In this document: piece by piece, positions 1 through 5,221 of the stretch
How positions within the stretch are numbered: the stretch's first letter is position 1
Layout: every line of letters begins with the position of its first letter
Source: Patescibacteria group bacterium
GTDB lineage: Bacteria; Patescibacteriota; Patescibacteriia; JAGPKW01
Direction of reading: 5' to 3'
Length of the DNA stretch: 5,221 nt
Assembly (NCBI GenBank): GCA_018053685.1
Contig: JAGPKW010000066.1
Coordinates: 1-5,221 of the forward strand
Program-made: the position numbers and the translations under genes
The notes under the pieces: generated by a model
Seen by the model: only the letters and a program-made list of their open reading frames with translations
Told to the model about the DNA's origin: nothing
Database searches by the model: none

Positions 1-614
1 GCCGCTTCTATATGAATATCTGAAGCATCAAACTCTATAGCTGCTGCAAATATTAAAGTTATCATATCTGGTAAATCAACTTCTTGCATTTTTCTATTAA
101 CATCTTCAAATGTTTTTAACTCATTTTTAAATTTATCAAAAATATCTGGATCTATTTTCATCCCATATTCAAATGGTTTTATTTTGGGTAATTTTTCATA
201 TAAAGCTAAAGCTACATCTAAGCTGCCTTGAGATATAAGATATATTTTCTTTTTTGTATCTGCTTCTTCTGTATCAATTGCATTTATATATTCTATAACA
301 TTATCATTAAATGTTGTTATACCAATTCTCATTTCTTGAAATCCTCTAAAAAAACATACTATACCATATTTATGGCAATCTTGTTCTGGAATAGATTGTA
401 AAGCCTCAGGGCCAATAGGGAATTTATGCAAATCTATATAATCTAAACCATACAAGTTAGCAGTAGCCTCTGTAGCTGCTTCTTCCTCTTTAACTTGTAT
501 TTTCTTATATACTTCATTGAACTTGTCTTTCACAGACTGAGTTGCTATATCTATCTTTGGAGCTTCCTTTTTCTCTTCTTCATTTTTTTGATTTTCTTGC
601 TTTTTATCTTCCAT
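1..614 (-). CDS. pilB: PilB/GspE-type pilus assembly ATPase, N-terminal part (3' end outside window)
   Basis: Partial gene: 204 codons are visible from ATG at 614, and the frame stays open to the window edge. Family members are hexameric ATPases on the cytoplasmic face of the membrane that power type IV pilus extension or type II secretion. Residues 1-50 are a charged Lys/Glu-rich tail. Residues about 50-145 resemble the MshEN/T2SSE N-terminal domain (LYGLDYIDL, then PIGPEALQSIP). Residues 181-204 match the start of the ATPase core, ending in the family hallmark DASDIHIEA. The Walker motifs lie beyond the edge, so catalytic competence cannot be judged. The usual RLGxLLVxxG-type motif at the front of MshEN is not visible. 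The start lies 26 bp after the glycosyltransferase stop and has no Shine-Dalgarno sequence, so it is probably translated from the dnaA-led transcript. The family call is firm. Assigning pilB rather than gspE or mshE rests on the expected lineage and is less certain. Confidence 0.87.
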   Translation of the reverse strand, partial: MEDKKQENQKNEEEKKEAPKIDIATQSVKDKFNEVYKKIQVKEEEAATEATANLYGLDYIDLHKFPIGPEALQSIPEQDCHKYGIVCFFRGFQEMRIGITTFNDNVIEYINAIDTEEADTKKKIYLISQGSLDVALALYEKLPKIKPFEYGMKIDPDIFDKFKNELKTFEDVNRKMQEVDLPDMITLIFAAAIEFDASDIHIEA

Positions 615-640
615 TATTTAATAAAATTAATGATTTATAA

Positions 641-1813
641 TTACTTTATTATATCATAATTTATTAAATTTATCATCTGCTCCACTCTTGATTTCCAAGA
701 GCAACCTTCTACAGCGTTTTGTCTTTCAATAATTTTATAACCAGCAAAATTTTCTTTGTTATCAGATATTTGTTTTATTGCATAAGAAAATTCTTCTTTT
801 GTATTAACAATATTAATAAACTCTCTAAACTGTTCAACTCCTGGTATAGGAACTGATATTATAGGCTTACCAGCTGCTAAATACCCATAAATTTTCATTG
901 GATCCATTGATTTAATAAAATCATTAATTAAATGGGGAATTATACAGATATTCAATTTATTATAAAAATATGGAATCTCAGAATATGACATCTCTCCTGG
1001 AAATATAGCATTACTAAATCTATTAAACCTCCCTAAATTAAAACCATTAAAAACTGGTCCAGCTATTATAAAATATTTATCTTGATTATCTTGTATTATA
1101 TGTTCTAATAAATCACTATCTATTCTATCTCCTTTTATTACACCCAAATACCCCACTTTTATTTTACCCTCATCTATGCCAGCAAAAATCTGATCTATCC
1201 TTTCTATTTTTTGAGGTGATTTATAATAATCCAAATCTACACCATTTAGCACGATTTTAATATTGTCTTTTTTATTTCCAGCTATCTCTTCTAATGTATT
1301 TTTTAGTCTTTCTGGTCTTGTAAATACTAAAGAAGAATTATTAATTATATATTTATAATTTTTTAATAATTCTTCTTTATACTTTTTAAATGTATTATTT
1401 TCTGACCAATTATCCACTGCATCAAAATATTTTTTATTATCTTTAAAATATTTAAAATATTTTATATTAAAAGGATTATAATTTATAATAATACTGCTAT
1501 CAAAGCCCAATCTCTTGGCAACTCTTTTTACAACCTTCATATTTAATGCTGATAAAGATATTATTTTATTATTTATACGTCTTGCAGAATATAAAAAACC
1601 AGAAGAAATAATATTGTCTCCTGATTTTTTATAAACTCTAGCCTTAATATATAGCCTTAATAGACTCTTAAGATTATATGGTAGAAAGTCAACTGATAAT
1701 ATTTTCTCTACATCATCCCTCTTAGAAAAACCATCTAATATATATTTATTTCTGTTGTATATACCTTTATCCCATTCAAACTGAGATGACATATTTAAAA
1801 ATATTACTTCCAT
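641..1813 (-). CDS. GT-B-fold glycosyltransferase (GT4/TuaH-like)
   Basis: Complete 390-aa protein, typical length for single-domain GT-B glycosyltransferases, which move a sugar from a nucleotide donor to a cell-surface glycan or lipid. Visible landmarks are FDAVDNWSE (130-138), similar to the N-domain motif of TuaH-like enzymes; NGVDLDYY (190-197), the classic inter-domain motif; KVGYLGVIKG (219-228), opening the C-terminal Rossmann domain; and DPMKIYGYLAAGKPIIS (304-320), the donor-binding motif. In this family that last motif often reads K-L-Y-E-Y-L-A-A-G-K-P; here the Glu position is Gly310. There is no signal peptide or transmembrane segment, so the protein is probably cytosolic or membrane-associated. 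ATG at 1813 lies 15 bp after the dnaA stop, with only A/T bases between them and no Shine-Dalgarno, suggesting co-transcription with dnaA. Donor and acceptor cannot be read from sequence. A capsule, exopolysaccharide or pilin-glycosylation role is possible but is speculation. Confidence 0.85.
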   Translation of the reverse strand: MEVIFLNMSSQFEWDKGIYNRNKYILDGFSKRDDVEKILSVDFLPYNLKSLLRLYIKARVYKKSGDNIISSGFLYSARRINNKIISLSALNMKVVKRVAKRLGFDSSIIINYNPFNIKYFKYFKDNKKYFDAVDNWSENNTFKKYKEELLKNYKYIINNSSLVFTRPERLKNTLEEIAGNKKDNIKIVLNGVDLDYYKSPQKIERIDQIFAGIDEGKIKVGYLGVIKGDRIDSDLLEHIIQDNQDKYFIIAGPVFNGFNLGRFNRFSNAIFPGEMSYSEIPYFYNKLNICIIPHLINDFIKSMDPMKIYGYLAAGKPIISVPIPGVEQFREFINIVNTKEEFSYAIKQISDNKENFAGYKIIERQNAVEGCSWKSRVEQMINLINYDIIK

Positions 1814-1828
1814 AATAATATATTTTAT

Positions 1829-3226
1829 CTAATTATAACTACCATTATATAATCTTTCTCTTATCATATCTATATCCTTTTTTATCCTATTATTTTGTTC
1901 AATTTCTCTTTTAATCTTTTGGTAAGAATGCATAGCTGTAGTATGGTCTCTATTACCTAATTCAGAACCAATATTTGGAAAAGACGCATCTAATTCTTCC
2001 CTCATTAGGAACATAGAAACTTGTCTTGGGATTACCAATTCTTTTTTTCTTGATGTGCCTTTTATACTATCAACAGTTATATCATAGAAGCTAGCTACTG
2101 TTTCTATTAACTGAATAGGAGTAAATTTAACATTCTTTTTATTTTGTTCATTATAATATGAAATAGTTTCTTTTACATTTTCAATTGTAGGCTCAATTTT
2201 TCTTAATTCATATTGAGCAATAATTTTATTCAATACACCTTCAATCTCACGCACACTTTTCTGAACCTCAGCAGCAATATATTTTACAACATCATCATCA
2301 AATTTGTATTTTTTTTCAGCTAATTTAGCTTTAATAATAGCTTCTCTTGTTTCAAAATCTGGTTCTTCTATATCCGCAACCATACCACAAGAAAATCTAG
2401 ATTTCAATCTCTCTTGAAAGGCAGATAATGCCTGAGGAGCCCTATCTGAAGTTAAAACAATTTGTAGATTTTTTTGATGATATTCATTAAATGTATTAAA
2501 TAATTCTTCTTGCGTTCCATCCTTACCAGCTAGAAATTGAATGTCATCAATTATTAATACATCATAAGATCTATATTTTACCCTAAACTCCTTCATTTTA
2601 CCACCTTTTATTGCATCAACATAATCATTTGTAAACCTCTCAGATGTAACATATAATATCCTTGCTTCTTGGTTATTTTTTAATATCTGGTTACCTATAG
2701 CCTGGGCTAAATGAGTTTTACCTATTCCAACACCACCATAAATAAATAAAGGATTAAACTTTTCACCAGGAAACTCTGAAACACCTCTGGCAGCTGCAAA
2801 AGCTAACTCATTAGTTTTCCCAACAACAAATGAATCAAAAGTATACTTATTATTTAAATTAAATACCCCTAAGTTATTTTCTTTCTCTCTGATCATCCTC
2901 TGGTCTTCCGCTGTTATATTTTTACTTTCTGAGTCCATTAGTTTCTCTAAATTTTTAGATTTCTCATCTCCTGGCTGACTAACTTCATATGTAATTCTCT
3001 TGATTTGACCATCGGTCACTTCTTGAAGAGCATTTAAAATATCCTTATGATATTTTTTATTAAGCCATGCTTGTGCAAATGCATGAGGAGTACCTATTAT
3101 AGCATGCTCACCATTCTCGGTAATATCAATAATATAAGTGTTACTAAACCATGTAGCAAAATTAGCTTTGCTTAATGTTAATTCCAATCTAGCAAGAGCT
3201 GCTTGCCATATTTGTTTTTTGTCCAT
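1829..3226 (-). CDS. dnaA: Chromosomal replication initiator protein DnaA
   Basis: Complete 465-aa protein, normal DnaA length, with all four domains. DnaA binds oriC boxes, forms an ATP-dependent filament and melts the origin; it also regulates transcription. Domain I (1-80) has the IWQAAL and FATWF helicase-loader/self-association pattern. Domain II is a short charged linker (about 82-120). Domain III is the AAA+ core: Walker A GGVGIGKT (164-171), Walker B LIIDD (224-228), sensor 1 LTSD (258-261), box VII ERLKSRF with arginine finger R277, and sensor 2 R326 in REIEG. Domain IV (about 365-465) has the helix-turn-helix basic region SRKKELVIPRQ and the signature GNRDHTTAMHSYQKI (424-438) that reads the DnaA box. 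All key residues are present, so the protein should be active. ATG at 3226 has a weak AAGG four bases upstream (3231-3234 on the plus strand) and fits the usual N-terminus. It leads a leftward gene set, and its promoter carries DnaA-box-like sites, suggesting autoregulation. Confidence 0.98.
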   Translation of the reverse strand: MDKKQIWQAALARLELTLSKANFATWFSNTYIIDITENGEHAIIGTPHAFAQAWLNKKYHKDILNALQEVTDGQIKRITYEVSQPGDEKSKNLEKLMDSESKNITAEDQRMIREKENNLGVFNLNNKYTFDSFVVGKTNELAFAAARGVSEFPGEKFNPLFIYGGVGIGKTHLAQAIGNQILKNNQEARILYVTSERFTNDYVDAIKGGKMKEFRVKYRSYDVLIIDDIQFLAGKDGTQEELFNTFNEYHQKNLQIVLTSDRAPQALSAFQERLKSRFSCGMVADIEEPDFETREAIIKAKLAEKKYKFDDDVVKYIAAEVQKSVREIEGVLNKIIAQYELRKIEPTIENVKETISYYNEQNKKNVKFTPIQLIETVASFYDITVDSIKGTSRKKELVIPRQVSMFLMREELDASFPNIGSELGNRDHTTAMHSYQKIKREIEQNNRIKKDIDMIRERLYNGSYN

Positions 3227-3303
3227 CGTGCCTTGGTTAAGGTTTATTTCTTAAAAAATATATGTGCCTATATCTTTTAATTTTATTTTATTATATTAAA
3301 ACC

Positions 3304-3312
3304 TGTGGAAAA
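3304..3312 (-). promoter_or_regulatory. DnaA box (TTTTCCACA)
   Basis: Read on the minus strand this is TTTTCCACA. It fits the relaxed DnaA box consensus TTWTNCACA and differs from the high-affinity box TTATCCACA at one position. It lies about 80 bp upstream of the dnaA start and just downstream of the predicted -10 of the dnaA promoter, where bound DnaA could block transcription as well as nucleate an origin complex. Confidence 0.65.
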
Positions 3313-3322
3313 CTATCTTTTC

Positions 3323-3350
3323 AGTTTATATTTTGTGAGAAAAATGTCAA
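3323..3350 (-). promoter_or_regulatory. Predicted dnaA promoter (sigma70-type)
   Basis: On the minus strand there is a perfect -35 TTGACA (plus-strand positions 3345-3350), a 16-bp spacer, then TAAACT as -10 (3323-3328), which matches TATAAT at four of six positions. The expected start, near 3316, would give a leader of about 90 nt before dnaA. A DnaA-box-like site lies in the spacer and a better box lies just past the start, so repression by DnaA is plausible. An alternative perfect -10, TATAAT, sits at 3290-3295 on the minus strand but lacks a good -35. Confidence 0.55.
3334..3342 (-). promoter_or_regulatory. Weak DnaA-box-like site (TTTCTCACA)
   Basis: On the minus strand this reads TTTCTCACA, one mismatch from TTWTNCACA (C at position 4). 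It points the same way as the better box at 3304-3312, with start-to-start spacing of 30 bp, close to three helical turns. It falls within the spacer of the predicted dnaA promoter. A single mismatched 9-mer in AT-rich DNA could be chance; its position is the main support. Confidence 0.35.
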
Positions 3351-3463
3351 TATTTAATAATTTACCTAAAATTTGGATTAAAATTTTTATAATTATTCAT
3401 ATGTTTAAAACATGTTAATAAAATATATTACCATTACCTTATATATAAAAAGGTTGCATATAC

Positions 3464-3492
3464 TTGCAAAAATATATAACATGAGCTAAAAT
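3464..3492 (+). promoter_or_regulatory. Predicted rpmF promoter
   Basis: TTGCAA (3464-3469) is followed by a 17-bp spacer and TAAAAT (3487-3492), matching the -35 at four of six and the -10 at five of six positions. Transcription would start near 3499 and leave a leader of about 25 nt before the rpmF ATG. The -35 overlaps a small inverted repeat, TTGCA-6 bp-TGCAA (3454-3469), which might be an operator. In DNA this AT-rich, -10-like hexamers are frequent, so support is moderate. Confidence 0.45.
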
Positions 3493-3524
3493 GTTTACAT
3501 TATTTAACAATTTATTATATTGAT

Positions 3525-3692
3525 ATGGGTTTACCTTCAAAGAGAAGACCAAAAAATAAAAAAAGAACCATTAATAATCCTACAAATAAATCTTTGAAAT
3601 TAAAAGAAATTAATATTTGCCCAAAATGTAAAAACCCGAAATTACAACATAGAGCTTGTAAGATTTGTGGCACTTACAAAGAATCTAAATAA
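3525..3692 (+). CDS. rpmF: Large ribosomal subunit protein bL32
   Basis: Short 55-aa gene (ATG 3525, TAA stop), about the normal L32 length. bL32 is a small basic structural protein of the 50S subunit. The N-terminus MGLPSKRRPKNKKR is the basic, extended rRNA-contacting tail of the family (usually M-A-V-P-K-x-x). The C-terminal half holds the zinc ribbon CPKC (32-35) and CKIC (45-48), with the conserved HR-x-C-x-x-CG-x-Y context (H42, R43, C45, C48, G49, Y51). All four cysteines are present, so this is the zinc-binding form. No Shine-Dalgarno precedes the start. It heads the rightward block, 47 bp ahead of nusB, with a hairpin between them. The family call is very secure. Confidence 0.95.
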   Translation: MGLPSKRRPKNKKRTINNPTNKSLKLKEINICPKCKNPKLQHRACKICGTYKESK

Positions 3693-3727
3693 AAACATAA
3701 TTATATGTTTTTATTTTTGTTTATTTT
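3691..3727 (+). terminator. AT-rich terminator-like hairpin between rpmF and nusB
   Basis: AAAAACATA (3691-3699) pairs perfectly with TATGTTTTT (3704-3712) around an ATTA loop. The stem begins within the rpmF stop codon and is followed by a T-rich run to about 3727. The layout is that of an intrinsic terminator, but only one of nine pairs is G-C, so the stem would be weak. It could be a partial terminator or attenuator that lets L32 be made in excess of NusB, or a 3'-end protecting structure. In such AT-rich DNA a chance hairpin is possible. Confidence 0.45.
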
Positions 3728-3739
3728 TTAAATAAAGGT

Positions 3740-4741
3740 ATGTCTAATAGACACTTAATTCGTTCAATAGTTTTACAATCTCTTTTTGAGTGGGACTTTA
3801 AAGATAAAAAAGATAATATAGATAAATTTATAGATTATGATATAAAAGAATTTGCCCCAACTCTAGAAAAAGATGATTTTTTGCAATTTCTTACAAAAGG
3901 AGTAACTAGGAATATTAAAGATATTGATAAAATTATAAAAACATATGCACCAGAATGGCCTATAAATCAGATATCGCCAATAGATAGAAATATATTAAGG
4001 ATTGCTATATTTGAATTAATATATAATGATTCAACTCCATATAAAGTTGTAATCAATGAAGCTATTGAACTAGCTAAAAATTTTGGATCAAATAATTCTT
4101 CAAAATTCATTAATGGAGTCTTAGGAACAGTATTTGAAAACTTAAATAAAAATATAACTAATGTATATGAGATTGACCTCATAATAAAAGATAGTAATAA
4201 GTATTTAGTTAATAAGCAGAATAATAGTAAAATCAGTTTTATAAAATTTGAAAATATTGAAAAAAAGAAAGAAAATGAAAATATTAAACAAGAAATTATC
4301 GAAGAAGAAAAAATAGAAAAAACTGATCTTATTATAGATAAAAATGATAAAATTGAGGAGCAAAAAATAATCGAATATAATGAAGATAGGTTAGATAATA
4401 CCGATTTTATGGATGATAAAGAAAAGCAAGAAAAAGACATTATAGATTTAGAAAATAAGAAAAAAGAAGAGATATATATAGAATTTGCTAAGCAGAAAAT
4501 TACTGAATTAATTGGCAATATAAACTATAATATAAAAGTTGCTGGAGAAATAAATTATACTATAAGGAAAAATAATAACACTTTATTCCCATTAATAACC
4601 AAAAAAAATATTTTATTTTTAGGTGTTGTAAATATAGATAATATAGAAAAGATTAAAGAGGACATTGGCATATGGGTAGATGAAAAAGAGTTAGAAAATA
4701 ACATAGAATATAAAAATTTAAAAATATTAAAAAATTTATAA
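3740..4741 (+). CDS. nusB: NusB with long C-terminal extension resembling a degenerate Nudix domain
   Basis: NusB pairs with ribosomal protein S10 (NusE), binds boxA RNA and supports antitermination and rRNA maturation. Residues 1-139 are a full NusB domain: NRHLIRSIVLQSLFEWD (3-19, the Arg-rich first helix), PEWPINQISPIDRNILRIAI (71-90), and VVINEAIELAKNFG with FINGVLGTVFE (103-133). NusB normally ends about here, near 140 aa; this protein runs on to 333. Residues 141-170 (VYEIDLIIKDSNKYLVNKQ) look like the first strands of a Nudix fold. Residues about 171-243 are a low-complexity Lys/Glu/Asp/Asn/Ile stretch. Residues 244-333 look like the rest of a Nudix domain: a decayed Nudix helix (EFAKQKITELIG), then GEINYTIRKNN, ILFLGVV and IGIWVDEKELE. 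The Nudix-box Arg, one catalytic Glu and the leading Gly are missing, so hydrolase activity is unlikely. AAAGG ends one base before the ATG, too close to be a standard ribosome binding site. rnc follows after 7 bp. The NusB call is firm; the Nudix reading is inference. Confidence 0.93.
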   Translation: MSNRHLIRSIVLQSLFEWDFKDKKDNIDKFIDYDIKEFAPTLEKDDFLQFLTKGVTRNIKDIDKIIKTYAPEWPINQISPIDRNILRIAIFELIYNDSTPYKVVINEAIELAKNFGSNNSSKFINGVLGTVFENLNKNITNVYEIDLIIKDSNKYLVNKQNNSKISFIKFENIEKKKENENIKQEIIEEEKIEKTDLIIDKNDKIEEQKIIEYNEDRLDNTDFMDDKEKQEKDIIDLENKKKEEIYIEFAKQKITELIGNINYNIKVAGEINYTIRKNNNTLFPLITKKNILFLGVVNIDNIEKIKEDIGIWVDEKELENNIEYKNLKILKNL

Positions 4742-4748
4742 CTAATTT

Positions 4749-5221
4749 ATGGAAGATAAAATCTCAGAACTTGAGAAAAAATTAAAAATAAAGTTCAAAA
4801 ATAAAAATCTCTTAAAAAATGCTCTTATCCATAGATCTTTTTTAAATGAAAATCCGGATTTTGGACTTGGAAGCAATGAAAGACTAGAATTTTTAGGAGA
4901 TGCTGTTCTTGAACTTATAGTAACAGAATTTTTATTTAAACATCAGAAGGAAGAAGAAGGTGTTTTAACTAGCTTTAGAGCTAGTTTAGTTAATACAGAA
5001 ATTTTGAGCAATGTTGCAAATAAACTTAACCTTGCTGATTATTTATATTTAAGCAAAGGGGAAAAAAATGATATAACTTCAAAATCTAAAAAAAGTATCT
5101 TAGCTGATGCATGTGAAGCAATCATAGGTGCTATATATTTAGATCAAGGATTTGCAAAAGCTAAAAAATTTATATCTGATAATATAATCATATATTTTGA
5201 TAATATATTAAAAAATAAATC
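4749..5221 (+). CDS. rnc: Ribonuclease III, catalytic domain (3' end outside window)
   Basis: Partial gene: 157 codons from ATG 4749, with the frame open at the edge. RNase III cuts double-stranded RNA, releases 16S and 23S precursors from the rRNA transcript and processes some mRNAs. The visible part is almost the whole RIIID nuclease domain. The signature NERLEFLGDAVLE (43-55) carries the Glu and Asp ligands E44, E47 and D51. FRASLVN (76-82) is the usual following helix. ILADACEAIIGAIYLD (117-132) supplies D120 and E123, equivalent to E. coli D114 and E117. No catalytic residue is missing. The double-stranded RNA-binding domain would lie past the edge. The start is 7 bp after the nusB stop, has no Shine-Dalgarno, and gives the expected N-terminus (LEKKLKIKFKNKNLLKNAL), suggesting translational coupling to nusB. 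Both neighbours serve rRNA and ribosome production, which fits. Confidence 0.96.
   Translation, partial: MEDKISELEKKLKIKFKNKNLLKNALIHRSFLNENPDFGLGSNERLEFLGDAVLELIVTEFLFKHQKEEEGVLTSFRASLVNTEILSNVANKLNLADYLYLSKGEKNDITSKSKKSILADACEAIIGAIYLDQGFAKAKKFISDNIIIYFDNILKNK

Larger units (their letters stand above)
3227..3524. other. Candidate origin of replication (oriC) in the dnaA-rpmF intergenic region
   Basis: This 298-bp gap separates divergent dnaA and rpmF and is by far the largest non-coding stretch in the window. Bacterial origins commonly lie beside dnaA. Seen here: one DnaA box fitting TTWTNCACA, one near-box 30 bp from it in the same orientation, and a strongly AT-rich run (about 3351-3450) that could serve as an unwinding element. 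The run includes the perfect inverted repeat ATGTTT-A-AAACAT (3401-3413) and the overlapping palindrome AACATGTT (3409-3416). A very poor third box-like site sits at 3263-3271. Against the call: the box cluster is small, and the same elements could simply be a DnaA-regulated dnaA promoter. No other gene or RNA was seen in the gap. Confidence 0.45.

Noticed and set aside
1410..1418. TTATCCACT, one base from a perfect DnaA box
   Set aside because: It is isolated within the glycosyltransferase coding region, with no second box nearby. A single near-match is expected by chance.
1427..1470. AT-rich repeated AAATATTT-like units resembling an inverted or tandem repeat
   Set aside because: They lie within the glycosyltransferase gene and encode the KYFKYF / NKKYF stretch. 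Codon choice in AT-rich DNA explains the repetition.
3263..3271. ATAGGCACA on the minus strand as a third DnaA box
   Set aside because: It has three mismatches to TTWTNCACA, including the TT start, which is too poor to list as a feature.
3401..3416. Small overlapping palindromes as a transcription-factor operator or attachment site
   Set aside because: Six to eight bp of A/T-dominated symmetry is easily produced by chance in this AT-rich stretch, and no regulator or integrase gene is nearby. It is mentioned only as part of the candidate origin.
3494..3521. TTTACA and TATATT spaced 16 bp apart, a second possible rpmF promoter
   Set aside because: Transcription would begin at or after the rpmF ATG at 3525, so it cannot express the full gene. 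The TTGCAA/TAAAAT pair upstream fits better.
3967..4518. A 183-codon open frame on the minus strand opposite nusB
   Set aside because: It is antisense to the Lys/Glu-rich part of nusB. Its Ser/Phe/Ile-rich translation is what reverse-complemented GAA/AAA/GAT codons give, and no family motif is visible.

Overview
The window is very AT-rich and gene-dense. It has two divergent gene blocks around one ~300-bp intergenic region. Every gene points to a bacterium: DnaA, zinc-type ribosomal protein L32, NusB, RNase III, and a type IV pilus/type II secretion assembly ATPase. Short gaps, few Shine-Dalgarno sequences, a small core set and a PilB-like ATPase near dnaA suit a reduced-genome lineage such as Patescibacteria/CPR (Parcubacteria-like). 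That placement is an inference from style and protein feel, not from a search. All complete genes use TAA or TAG stops, and nothing suggests a recoded TGA.

Leftward block (minus strand, read from 3226 down to 1): dnaA (complete, 465 aa), a GT-B-fold glycosyltransferase (390 aa) 15 bp downstream, then the 5' part of a pilB/gspE-type ATPase gene 26 bp further on, cut by the window edge. Spacing and shared strand suggest one transcript that joins replication initiation, a cell-surface sugar transferase and a pilus motor.

Centre (3227-3524): the divergent intergenic region. It holds a good minus-strand promoter for dnaA (TTGACA, 16-bp spacer, TAAACT), one DnaA box fitting TTWTNCACA, one near-box inside the promoter spacer, a very AT-rich stretch with short inverted repeats, and a plausible promoter for rpmF. 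It is a candidate oriC and a likely DnaA autoregulation site.

Rightward block (plus strand): rpmF (L32, 55 aa, intact four-cysteine zinc ribbon), a small AT-rich terminator-like hairpin, nusB, and rnc (5' part only, all visible catalytic residues intact). NusB is the oddest protein here. A normal ~139-aa NusB domain is followed by ~194 extra residues that look like a decayed Nudix domain split by a Lys/Glu/Asp/Asn-rich insert. The block serves ribosome biogenesis: L32 is a structural protein, NusB supports rRNA transcription, and RNase III processes rRNA precursors.

No tRNA, rRNA, CRISPR array, insertion sequence or phage gene was recognised. The strongest leads are the NusB-pseudo-Nudix fusion, the candidate origin and the hairpin ahead of nusB. 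I do not see a clear undescribed multi-gene system.
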